From NCBI GenBank assembly GCA_002321305.1, contig DCMF01000098.1:18228-25935 (forward strand): a DNA stretch of 7,708 nucleotides. The letters are read 5' to 3'. Position numbers and translations under genes: made by a program. Below, piece after piece: positions 1-5,217 of the stretch. The notes below the pieces were generated by a model. It did no database searches and was not told the origin of the DNA. It saw only the letters and a program-made list of their open reading frames with translations. The DNA is from Verrucomicrobia bacterium UBA1629. Its GTDB lineage: Bacteria > Verrucomicrobiota > Kiritimatiellia > RFP12 > UBA1067. Numbering within the stretch: position 1 is the first letter of the stretch; each line of letters starts with the position of its first letter.

Positions 1-14
1 CCCCCCCCCCCCCC
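1..14. repeat. 14-nt poly-C run at the window edge
   Basis: The window opens with 14 consecutive C residues, read as poly-G on the coding strand of the gene it interrupts. In frame it would add four or more glycines after Gln75 of the truncated exported protein. A pure homopolymer exactly at a contig end is most easily explained as an assembly or sequencing artefact, such as poly-G read tails. A genuine slippage-prone tract cannot be excluded from this sequence alone. Confidence 0.8.
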
Positions 15-238
15 TGGGAGAAGTCCATGACGGTTCCGTTGTATTTGTAATTGCCGAAGCGAATCCCAGCATTCAGCGTCAAGTCCTGCGACAGCGTGTA
101 GGTCGTGTCGGCCTCCGTCGTCCACGGCGAAGACGGTGCGCCGTCTTTCAGCGTTTCGTACAGGTCGACCTCCGAATGGGCCGCGACGGCGGCGGAGGCG
201 ATTCCAGCAAACGACAGCGAGAGGATGGGTGATTTCAT
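1..238 (-). CDS. Exported protein, N-terminal fragment (possible outer-membrane beta-barrel)
   Basis: About 75 residues are readable before the poly-G run; the rest lies beyond the window. The first 20 residues, beginning MKSPILSLSFAGIASAAVAA, form a typical Sec signal peptide (one Lys, hydrophobic core, small residues before cleavage, probably before His21). The mature part has alternating hydrophobic and polar stretches (TYTLSQDLTLNAGIRFG, then a Tyr/Asn-rich piece), resembling beta-strands of an outer-membrane barrel, but no family was recognised. The ATG at 238 is supported by an AAGGAG ribosome-binding site 8 nt upstream (247-252). It begins only 19 nt after the stop of the GH99-like gene, so the two are very likely co-transcribed and may act together on polysaccharide at the cell envelope. 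The function is unknown. The gene is cut by the contig end, so no C-terminus or frame integrity can be judged. Confidence 0.7.
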   Translation of the reverse strand, partial: MKSPILSLSFAGIASAAVAAHSEVDLYETLKDGAPSSPWTTEADTTYTLSQDLTLNAGIRFGNYKYNGTVMDFSQGGGG

Positions 239-246
239 GTGAACGG

Positions 247-252
247 CTCCTT
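247..252 (-). promoter_or_regulatory. Shine-Dalgarno site of the truncated exported-protein gene
   Basis: AAGGAG on the minus strand, 8 nt before the ATG at 238. It fixes the start of the second gene of the leftward operon. It also shows that this genome uses standard Shine-Dalgarno initiation for internal operon genes, in contrast to the first gene, which has no such site. Confidence 0.8.
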
Positions 253-257
253 CTTTC

Positions 258-1493
258 TTATTGCTTGTTGTGTTGGGGTTTCGTGCCAAAGACTTCCCGG
301 ACGGCCCGCAGGTAGGCGTCGCCGTCGCGCGTGTCCGGCAGCAGGTAGCTGCCTTCGGTGTATTCGTTCCAGGCGTTGATCAGGATGGCGCCCGGACGCT
401 TCGGGTCGTCGAGCGCCTGTCGCTTCACGCCCTCCAGCGTGGCCTTGAACAGTTCGGGCGTCGCGCCGTGCATGAGGCCGATGTAGGGGTACTCGTCCAG
501 CGTGCGCCAGGGGAACTTCTCCTCCACGCGGCAGCGCGGCGTGACGTCCCAGCCGCGCACGGCGACGGGGATGTGCGGGATGGACGAGGCCGCCGCGATG
601 CTGCGGTTGAGCGGTTCGTGCGCGGCGACGAATTCCGCATAGGGGAAGACAAGCTCGCCGCGCTTCATGCGCGCGTGTCCGTCCTTCAGGTTGTAGGGCG
701 TGAGGCAGTAGGTCGACGTCGAGTCGAATCCGGCCGCGACGACCTCCGGCAGGTCGTCCGCATTGCGCACCATGCCGGAGAAGTGGATCGGCGGAAGCCC
801 TGCGCGCTTCACCCATTCCTGCGCCTCGTCCAGATACCGCTTCGCCGCCGCCGGCCCGCCGTGCTTGCGCACGAACCAGTTGGCGTTGTAGATTGAAAAG
901 AAGATTTTCCCGTCCTTGAGATAGTAGAGCGGATTCCCGAAATACGTCTTGATGCAGTAGGCCATCGCCGCACGCCATTCCTCCGGCGTGTGCGACAGCC
1001 GCCAGTAGTACTTCTTGCCGTCAATCGGATTGCGCTCGTCGGCCGTGCCGCCAATCGGCGCGCGAAAGGCATCCGTCCGGTCGTGGTAGGCCCACATGAG
1101 CGCGAACTTCATGCGCTTCGCGTTCGGGGCCTTCAGGAAGCCCTGTTCCAGGGCCTCGTGCTGAATGGGCTGCCCGTCCGCCCAGTACCAGTCATAGACG
1201 AACACGTCGATGCCGGCGTCGGCAGCGTAGTCGATCTCCTTGGCGACATCCGCCGGCTGCGCGTCGTCGAGATAGCCGTCACGCGGCACGATCGGCTGCT
1301 GGTGGCCGGGGAAGCGGACGGGCGCCGTCTTCACGAAATCCCATTCCGTGCGCCCTTTTCCGAAGATCTCCTCGCCCTTCGGATAGACGTGCCATTCGGG
1401 GTAGTAGATGCAGAGGACGTCCGGCCGCACCGCCGCCGCGCAGGTGACGCAGAGGAGCGAGGACACGATCAGGAGTTGAACTGGCGTTTTCAT
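258..1493 (-). CDS. Secreted GH99-like / WbsX-family protein
   Basis: A 411-residue protein. Residues 1-21 are a signal peptide ending in a Cys-Ala-Ala-Ala stretch, with cleavage probably before Val22, so it is exported. The mature protein has the WbsX / GH99-like pattern: YYPEWH at 30-35, GKGRTEWDFVK at 45-55, GIDVFVYDWYW at 94-104, ALMWAYHD at 131-138 and NAWNEYTEGSYLLPD at 373-387. Glu377 and Glu380 are spaced like the paired acidic residues of GH99 endo-mannosidases. By family knowledge this is a TIM-barrel domain acting on glycans, either as a hydrolase or as a polysaccharide-associated enzyme; the substrate cannot be read from sequence. The start at 1493 is preferred because it begins the signal peptide and lies just after a strong promoter. 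The frame remains open upstream to 1718, but that would run through the promoter and into the divergent regulator. It is first in an operon with an exported protein 19 nt downstream, and is probably controlled by the divergent XylR-type regulator. Confidence 0.88.
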   Translation of the reverse strand: MKTPVQLLIVSSLLCVTCAAAVRPDVLCIYYPEWHVYPKGEEIFGKGRTEWDFVKTAPVRFPGHQQPIVPRDGYLDDAQPADVAKEIDYAADAGIDVFVYDWYWADGQPIQHEALEQGFLKAPNAKRMKFALMWAYHDRTDAFRAPIGGTADERNPIDGKKYYWRLSHTPEEWRAAMAYCIKTYFGNPLYYLKDGKIFFSIYNANWFVRKHGGPAAAKRYLDEAQEWVKRAGLPPIHFSGMVRNADDLPEVVAAGFDSTSTYCLTPYNLKDGHARMKRGELVFPYAEFVAAHEPLNRSIAAASSIPHIPVAVRGWDVTPRCRVEEKFPWRTLDEYPYIGLMHGATPELFKATLEGVKRQALDDPKRPGAILINAWNEYTEGSYLLPDTRDGDAYLRAVREVFGTKPQHNKQ

Positions 1494-1502
1494 GATGCGC
1501 GT

Positions 1503-1532
1503 ATTGTAGCACAGGAAACGGAAAGTTGACAA
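1503..1532 (-). promoter_or_regulatory. Sigma70-type promoter of the GH99-like operon
   Basis: On the minus strand, TTGTCA (1532-1527), an 18-nt spacer, then TACAAT (1508-1503), preceded by TG one base away as an extended -10. Counting seven bases from the end of the -10 puts +1 near 1496, only 3 nt before the ATG at 1493. That leaves no room for a Shine-Dalgarno site. Assigned by motif match and spacing only. Confidence 0.7.
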
Positions 1533-1537
1533 CCCCT

Positions 1538-1573
1538 TTATGACGCAATGAAAGCAAGAATTATCACGCATTT
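1538..1573. promoter_or_regulatory. Candidate direct-repeat operator for the XylR-type regulator
   Basis: Two imperfect copies of TTATnACGCAnT lie at 1538-1550 and 1561-1573 (10 of 13 positions identical), in the same orientation and 23 bp apart. The proximal copy ends 5 bp from the -35 box of the GH99-like promoter. AraC-type activators typically bind tandem direct repeats about two helical turns apart, next to or overlapping the -35. The arrangement fits activation of the leftward operon by the divergent regulator. This is inference; no binding data exist here. Confidence 0.45.
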
Positions 1574-1591
1574 CAAGCATGACTGTTGAAA
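1571..1591. promoter_or_regulatory. Inverted repeat TTTCAA-N9-TTGAAA over the regulator's -35 box
   Basis: A perfect 6-bp inverted repeat, with arms at 1571-1576 and 1586-1591 and 9 nt between. The right arm is exactly the -35 hexamer of the regulator promoter, so a protein bound here could block transcription, for example in autoregulation. The left arm overlaps the end of the distal direct repeat. Short repeats like this can occur by chance. Confidence 0.3.
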
Positions 1592-1614
1592 CTGCGCGCG
1601 CGTCATGGTATACT
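1586..1614 (+). promoter_or_regulatory. Sigma70-type promoter of the XylR-type regulator
   Basis: TTGAAA (1586-1591), a 17-nt spacer, then TATACT (1609-1614) preceded by TGG. Both hexamers are near consensus at the optimal spacing. The predicted +1, seven bases beyond the -10 end, is 1621, which is the A of the regulator's ATG. The mRNA would therefore be leaderless. No Shine-Dalgarno sequence is visible before 1621. Confidence 0.7.
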
Positions 1615-1620
1615 TCTCGC

Positions 1621-2841
1621 ATGCGCTCCAAAAGACAGTTTCCGGCCACCCGAAAGGTCCTTGTGGTCACGCGCGCGACAGGCGCGGCCGGCCGCGACCT
1701 CATCTCCGGCGTCTTCACCTACGCCCGAAGCGGAAAGCACTGGGACATCCGGCTCTTCCAGACGCCCGACGCCCTGACGGTCGCGGAGCTGGAGCGGTTT
1801 CTGCGCGACGGCCTCGACGGCCTGATCGCCTCGGAGCTCTCGCATGACGACGCCCTCGCGCACATCCTCGCGCACCGTCTGCCGCTCGTGCGCATCGGCT
1901 CCGATCCGCGCCTGCCGTCCGACGCGCCCGCCGTCGCCGTCGTCCACAACGACGAGGAGCGCATCGGCGCGATGGCCGCCGAGTTTCTCGTCCCGCTCGG
2001 CTCCTTCCGGTCGTTCGCGTTCGTGCCGGTCTCGCGTCCCTACGAGAAGCGGCACATCTGGAGCCGTCGGCGCGAAGATGCCTTCTGCGCGCACATGCGG
2101 CAGCTGGGCCACCGCGTGACCGTCTTCAGGGGCTGTGCGGCGTTCGAGTCAGCCGAAGACCGTGCCGAACTGGAGGCCTTTCTCGCCGCGCTGCCGAAGC
2201 CGGCCGCCCTCATGGCGGCGTGGGACGAACGCGCCGGACACGTGCTCGCCGCCTGCGAGCGGCTGGGCATCCGCGTCCCCGACCAGATCGCCGTCATCGG
2301 CGTGGACAACGACGAGCTCGTCTGCGACTTCTGCGAGCCGAAGCTCACGAGCGTCTATCCCGACCACATTCGCGAGGGCCTGCGCGCGGCGGCCGTGCTG
2401 GACGCGCTCATGGCGCGGCGCATCCCGCGCAAGAACCTGCTCGACCCCGTACCGCCGAAGGAAATCGTCATCCGCGAATCAGCCGCACCCGTCGCGCCGG
2501 CGGCCGTCCTCATCCGGCGCGCGCTCGCCTTCATCGAGACCCACGCCGTCCTGGGGATTCGTCCGGGCGACGTGGCGCGTTCCGTCGGCGTCTCGCGGCG
2601 GCTGCTCGACCTGCGCTTCAGCCAATACAACAGGAAGTCCGTCAACGGCGAACTGCTCGACGCGAAGCTGAAAGCCGTGCTGAAGATGCTTCAGACGACG
2701 TCCCGCCCGATCGCCGCCGTGTCCGCCGCCGCCGGATTCCGAAACGTCCACCACCTCGAAAAGGTCTTCCGCGCGCGCTACGGAAAGTCCATGCGCGACT
2801 GGCGCCGCCAGACGCAGGAGAAATCCTCTGCCCAGAAGTAG
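1621..2841 (+). CDS. XylR-type transcriptional regulator (sugar-binding domain plus AraC HTH)
   Basis: A 406-residue cytoplasmic regulator. Residues ~10-275 resemble the periplasmic-binding-protein/LacI-type sugar-sensing fold, including IAVIGVDNDELVCD and the following LTSVYPD segment typical of XylR-like sensors. There is no N-terminal LacI helix-turn-helix. Residues ~300-398 form an AraC-type double helix-turn-helix: first helix pair around IRPGDVARSVGVSRRLLDLR, second around RPIAAVSAAAGFRNVHHLEK, then the conserved FRARYGKSMRDWRR end. This architecture matches E. coli XylR, which binds xylose; the ligand here is unknown. The start at 1621 is chosen over an in-frame ATG at 1579 because the promoter (-35 at 1586, -10 at 1609) lies between them, so the upstream codon would not be transcribed from it. 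It is divergent from the GH99-like operon, which it probably activates in response to a sugar released from the target glycan. It ends in a shared terminator. Confidence 0.9.
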   Translation: MRSKRQFPATRKVLVVTRATGAAGRDLISGVFTYARSGKHWDIRLFQTPDALTVAELERFLRDGLDGLIASELSHDDALAHILAHRLPLVRIGSDPRLPSDAPAVAVVHNDEERIGAMAAEFLVPLGSFRSFAFVPVSRPYEKRHIWSRRREDAFCAHMRQLGHRVTVFRGCAAFESAEDRAELEAFLAALPKPAALMAAWDERAGHVLAACERLGIRVPDQIAVIGVDNDELVCDFCEPKLTSVYPDHIREGLRAAAVLDALMARRIPRKNLLDPVPPKEIVIRESAAPVAPAAVLIRRALAFIETHAVLGIRPGDVARSVGVSRRLLDLRFSQYNRKSVNGELLDAKLKAVLKMLQTTSRPIAAVSAAAGFRNVHHLEKVFRARYGKSMRDWRRQTQEKSSAQK

Positions 2842-2897
2842 AAGGCCCACTTTATTCGCACTGTCTGTCGCATGGCCTGTCGGGCCGTCCGAACATG

Positions 2898-2934
2898 AAA
2901 AAGAAGCCGCGCTCGGCTGAGCGCGGCTTCTTTT
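2898..2934. terminator. Bidirectional intrinsic terminator between the regulator and rplL
   Basis: A perfect 12-bp GC-rich stem (2903-2914 with 2919-2930) with a 4-nt loop. It is flanked by five A residues on the left and four T residues on the right, so each strand gives a hairpin followed by a U run. It lies between the convergent stops of the regulator (2841) and rplL (2958) and should stop transcription from both sides. A second, weaker 5-bp stem (2933-2937 with 2944-2948) sits next to it on the rplL side. The rest of 2842-2957 contains nothing recognisable. Confidence 0.93.
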
Positions 2935-2957
2935 CGCACGTACGCGAAGCGAGGGCC

Positions 2958-3323
2958 TTACTTGACCTCGACTTCGGCGCCGGCCTTCTTGAGCTGCTCG
3001 GCGATCTTCTCGGCCTCGTCCTTCGCGATGGCTTCCTTGACCTTCTTCGGCGCGCCGTCGACCATGTCCTTGGCGTCCTTGAGGCCGAGGCCCGTAATCG
3101 CGCGGATCTCCTTGATGACCGCGATCTTGTTCGCACCGGCGGCCTTGAGGATCACGTCGAACTCGGTCTTCTCCTCCGCAGCGGCGGCACCCGCGCCCGG
3201 CGCGGCGACCGCGACAGCGGCAGCGGCGGACACGCCCCACGCCTCTTCGAGGGCCTTCACGAGGTCATTGATTTCGAGAACCGTCTTGCCCGACAGCTCC
3301 TTGATGATTTCTTCGTTCGTCAT
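2958..3323 (-). CDS. rplL: 50S ribosomal protein L7/L12
   Basis: A 121-residue protein, the normal length for L7/L12, the multi-copy stalk protein of the large subunit that recruits GTPase factors (EF-Tu, EF-G, IF2, RF3). Residues 1-30 are the helical dimerisation domain that docks on L10. Residues 31-50 are the flexible Ala/Gly/Pro hinge. Residues 51-121 are the globular C-terminal domain, with TGLGLKDAKDMVDGAPKKVK at 77-96 forming the factor-binding surface. The start at 3323 has an AAGGA site about 13 nt upstream in a purine-rich leader. It is the last gene of the ribosomal operon here, separated from rplJ by 134 nt carrying two hairpins, and followed by a terminator rather than rpoB. Confidence 0.98.
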   Translation of the reverse strand: MTNEEIIKELSGKTVLEINDLVKALEEAWGVSAAAAVAVAAPGAGAAAAEEKTEFDVILKAAGANKIAVIKEIRAITGLGLKDAKDMVDGAPKKVKEAIAKDEAEKIAEQLKKAGAEVEVK

Positions 3324-3348
3324 TTTCTTTCTTTCCTTTTTAGTTCAA

Positions 3349-3372
3349 CCCTCGGCGTGTTCCAGCCGAAGG
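3349..3372 (-). promoter_or_regulatory. Hairpin just upstream of the rplL ribosome-binding site
   Basis: An 8-bp stem (3365-3372 with 3349-3356, one G-U pair) and 8-nt loop in the rplJ-rplL spacer, ending about 15 nt before the rplL Shine-Dalgarno sequence. No U run follows on the minus strand, so it is not an intrinsic terminator. It may define an mRNA 5' end or affect rplL translation. Its role is not known. Confidence 0.5.
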
Positions 3373-3392
3373 AAATTCACGATTGTTCGCTT

Positions 3393-3449
3393 GTCTCTCT
3401 TGCCCCTCGCGACCCTCGTGTCATGTGCGACAGGAGAGGCGCGAGAGAC
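3393..3449 (-). promoter_or_regulatory. Long two-tier stem-loop in the rplJ-rplL spacer
   Basis: A 7-bp perfect stem (3443-3449 with 3393-3399), a 2x2 internal loop, a second 7-bp stem with one G-U pair (3434-3440 with 3402-3408), and a 25-nt apex holding a small 4-bp hairpin (3419-3422 with 3429-3432). A stem this long between rplJ and rplL resembles RNase III processing or attenuation structures. It could help raise L7/L12 output relative to L10, since several L7/L12 copies are needed per L10. The structure is seen in the sequence; the role is inferred. Confidence 0.6.
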
Positions 3450-3457
3450 TTTTGCCC

Positions 3458-4009
3458 TTACGCCGCCGGAGCCTCGGCCGCCGGGGCCGCCGCTTCGGGC
3501 GCGGGCGCGTCGCCGCCCTTCTTCGCCTTCTCGGAGAGGACACGCGCCAGACGCGTCGCCGGCTCCTTGAGGAGCATGAGGAGCATCGCGCGGAGCTCGT
3601 TCTTGCCGGGAATCTTCGAGAGGGCCTCGACCATCGCCGCGTCCACGATCTTGTTGTCGTAGTCCGCGCCCTTGACGGACGCCTTGCCGGCGGAGTCCTT
3701 CACGAACTCCATGATGGCCTTCGCGACCGCCGTCGGCTCGCCGTGTCCCGTGACAACTGCGGAGTTGCCCGTGAACATCGCGTTGACCTCTTCGCTCCAG
3801 CCCTTTTCCTTGGCGACCTTCGCGAGGTAGGTGTTCTTGACGACGAGGAGGTGGCTGTCGAGCGCGCGGAGCGCCTTGCGGAGCTTCGCGAACTGCGCGA
3901 CGGTCACGCCGCCGTGGTTGATGATGAAGCAGTAGTCCGAATCCTTGACGCGCGCAACGACTTCGTCGAGGATGGCAACCTTCTCAATACGCACTTTGTG
4001 CTGATGCAT
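3458..4009 (-). CDS. rplJ: 50S ribosomal protein L10
   Basis: A 183-residue protein matching L10, the stalk base protein that binds 23S rRNA together with L11 and carries L7/L12 dimers on its C-terminal helix. The N-terminal part (about 1-110) shows the family pattern, including VKNTYLAKVAKEKG and the FTGNSAVV strand. The C-terminal ~20 residues are an Ala/Pro/Glu low-complexity tail, longer and more repetitive than in many L10 proteins. The start at 4009 is preceded by AGGGGG with good spacing, and lies 17 nt after the rplA stop, so it is in the same operon. In other bacteria the L10-L7/L12 complex represses its own mRNA from a leader before rplJ. Here the rplA-rplJ gap is too short for that classical leader. 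Confidence 0.97.
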   Translation of the reverse strand: MHQHKVRIEKVAILDEVVARVKDSDYCFIINHGGVTVAQFAKLRKALRALDSHLLVVKNTYLAKVAKEKGWSEEVNAMFTGNSAVVTGHGEPTAVAKAIMEFVKDSAGKASVKGADYDNKIVDAAMVEALSKIPGKNELRAMLLMLLKEPATRLARVLSEKAKKGGDAPAPEAAAPAAEAPAA

Positions 4010-4026
4010 TTTCAGTTACCCCCTGA

Positions 4027-4722
4027 TCATTCGGCATCCATCGCGGCGATCACAGGCACGCCGACGCCCATCGTGGAGGCGATCGTCATCGACTTGACGA
4101 AGACGCCCTTCACCGTGGCCGGCTTCGCGGCGTTGACGGCCGCGACGATGGCCTTGATGTTCTGGACGAGCTTGTCGGCCTCGAACGAGCGCTTGCCCGC
4201 GACGACGGCCAGGTTGCCCGTCTTGTCCATGCGGAAGTCGACCTTGCCGCCCTTCGCCTCCTTGACGGCGGTGGCGGTGTCGTCCGTGACCGTGCCGGTC
4301 TTCGGGTTCGGCATGAGGCCGCGCGGGCCGAGGATGCGCGCGCACTTGCGCACTTCCTTCATCGCCTCGACGGTCGCGATCGCGACGTCGAAGTCGCACC
4401 AGCCTTCCTTCGTGACCTTCTCGATCAGGTCGGCGAGCCCGACGAAATCGGCGCCCGCCGCCTTGGCGGCCTCCGCCGCGTCACCGCCCGCGAAGACGGC
4501 GACCTTGACGGTCTTGCCCGAGCCGTTCGGCAGCTTGACCGTGCCGCGCACGGCCGTGTCGCCCTTCGTGAGCTCCTTGCCGAGGTGGAAATAGACGTCG
4601 ACGGTCTCGTCGAACTTCGCGCCGGCGTTGTCCTTGACGAACTTCACCGCATCATCCAGCCTGACGGCCTTCTTGGGGGCCTTCTTCAGCGCGTTGAAAT
4701 ACTTCTTGCCGTGCTTGCTCAT
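4027..4722 (-). CDS. rplA: 50S ribosomal protein L1
   Basis: A 231-residue protein, standard length for L1, which forms the mobile L1 stalk near the E site and helps release deacylated tRNA. The diagnostic RNA-binding motif ILGPRGLMPNPKTGTVT is at 130-146, and the C-terminal TMGVGVPV segment is present. The ATG at 4722 overlaps the rplK stop in an ATGA junction (4-nt overlap), with GAGGTGG a few bases upstream, pointing to coupled translation and near-equal L11 and L1 output. In E. coli, L1 represses the rplK-rplA mRNA by binding the rplK leader. The leader here is discussed separately. Confidence 0.98.
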   Translation of the reverse strand: MSKHGKKYFNALKKAPKKAVRLDDAVKFVKDNAGAKFDETVDVYFHLGKELTKGDTAVRGTVKLPNGSGKTVKVAVFAGGDAAEAAKAAGADFVGLADLIEKVTKEGWCDFDVAIATVEAMKEVRKCARILGPRGLMPNPKTGTVTDDTATAVKEAKGGKVDFRMDKTGNLAVVAGKRSFEADKLVQNIKAIVAAVNAAKPATVKGVFVKSMTIASTMGVGVPVIAAMDAE

Positions 4723-5144
4723 TCGACCACCTCGATTCCCATGTTGCGCGCCGTGCCCGCAATCATCTTGATCGCCTGCTCCGGGTCGTCGGTGTTGAGG
4801 TCGGCCTTCTTCATCTCGACAATCTTGAGAAGCTGGGCCTTCGTGACCTTGCCGACCTTGTTCTTGTTGGGAACGCCGCTGCCCTTGGCGAGGCCCGCTT
4901 CCTTCTTCAGGAGGACGGACGCCGGCGGCGACTTGAACTGCAGCGAGAAGCTGCGGTCCTGGTAGACCGTGATGATCACGGGGATGACGAGCCCGGAATC
5001 CTTCGCGGTCTTCGCGTTGAACTCCTTGCAGAACTGCATGATGTTGACACCAGCAGAACCGAGGGCCGGGCCCACGGGCGGCGCGGGATTCGCGGCGCCG
5101 GCGGGAATCTGGAGCTTGACGACTCCAGTGACTTTCTTAGCCAT
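4719..5144 (-). CDS. rplK: 50S ribosomal protein L11
   Basis: A 141-residue protein, standard for L11, which binds the GTPase-associated region of 23S rRNA next to L10 and is the partner of RelA and of thiostrepton. The proline-rich N-terminal motif PAPPVGPALGSAGVNIMQF (20-38) and the C-terminal rRNA-binding domain (about 70-141, with GTARNMGIEVVE at the end) are intact. Pro22 and Pro23, the region changed in thiopeptide-resistant mutants elsewhere, are unchanged. The ATG at 5144 has its own AAGGA site about 8 nt upstream. A stronger AAGGAG site lies further upstream and instead faces a seven-codon mini-ORF that overlaps this start. The gene overlaps rplA by 4 nt. Confidence 0.98.
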   Translation of the reverse strand: MAKKVTGVVKLQIPAGAANPAPPVGPALGSAGVNIMQFCKEFNAKTAKDSGLVIPVIITVYQDRSFSLQFKSPPASVLLKKEAGLAKGSGVPNKNKVGKVTKAQLLKIVEMKKADLNTDDPEQAIKMIAGTARNMGIEVVE

Positions 5145-5160
5145 TTGCCTTTTCCTTCAT
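5137..5160 (-). other. Seven-codon mini-ORF overlapping the rplK start
   Basis: ATG at 5160, reading MKEKANG and stopping with TAA at 5139-5137, five bases inside rplK and in another frame. It is preceded 9 nt upstream by AAGGAG (5170-5175), the best Shine-Dalgarno sequence of this leader. Translation of it could deliver ribosomes to the rplK start by termination-reinitiation, or it may simply be a chance ATG. No peptide function is suggested. Confidence 0.25.
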
Positions 5161-5175
5161 TTCGTGCGGCTCCTT

Positions 5176-5204
5176 CCGGGGATCCTGCCCGGTCAAGCGG
5201 ACCG
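5176..5204 (-). promoter_or_regulatory. Two mutually exclusive hairpins in the nusG-rplK leader
   Basis: Within the 73-nt nusG-rplK gap, one 5-bp hairpin pairs 5200-5204 with 5190-5194 and another pairs 5188-5192 with 5176-5180. They share bases 5190-5192, so only one can form. The second ends immediately upstream of the AAGGAG site. In other bacteria L1 binds the rplK leader to control rplK-rplA. This could be an equivalent element, but I cannot match it to a known L1-binding structure. Confidence 0.3.
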
Positions 5205-5217
5205 CAAAACCTGCCGT

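Noticed and set aside
235..978. Other minus-strand frame open across the GH99-like gene
   Set aside because: An out-of-frame shadow rich in Arg, Ala and Gly, with no domain; the WbsX-type protein in the other frame is clear.
1579..1620. Upstream in-frame ATG at 1579 giving the regulator 14 extra residues
   Set aside because: The promoter for this gene lies between 1579 and 1621, there is no ribosome-binding site before 1579, and the extra residues do not resemble the family.
1494..1718. N-terminal extension of the GH99-like gene to an ATG at 1718
   Set aside because: It would bury the signal peptide 75 residues inside the protein, cross the GH99-like promoter, and overlap the divergent regulator and its promoter.
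2898..2934. Possible small-RNA or attachment-site palindrome between the regulator and rplL
   Set aside because: The T runs on both sides and the position between convergent genes are fully explained by a bidirectional terminator.
3383..4594. Long open frame on the plus strand opposite rplJ and rplA
   Set aside because: It is explained by the GC-rich codon pattern of the two ribosomal genes on the other strand; no ribosome-binding site or recognisable domain.
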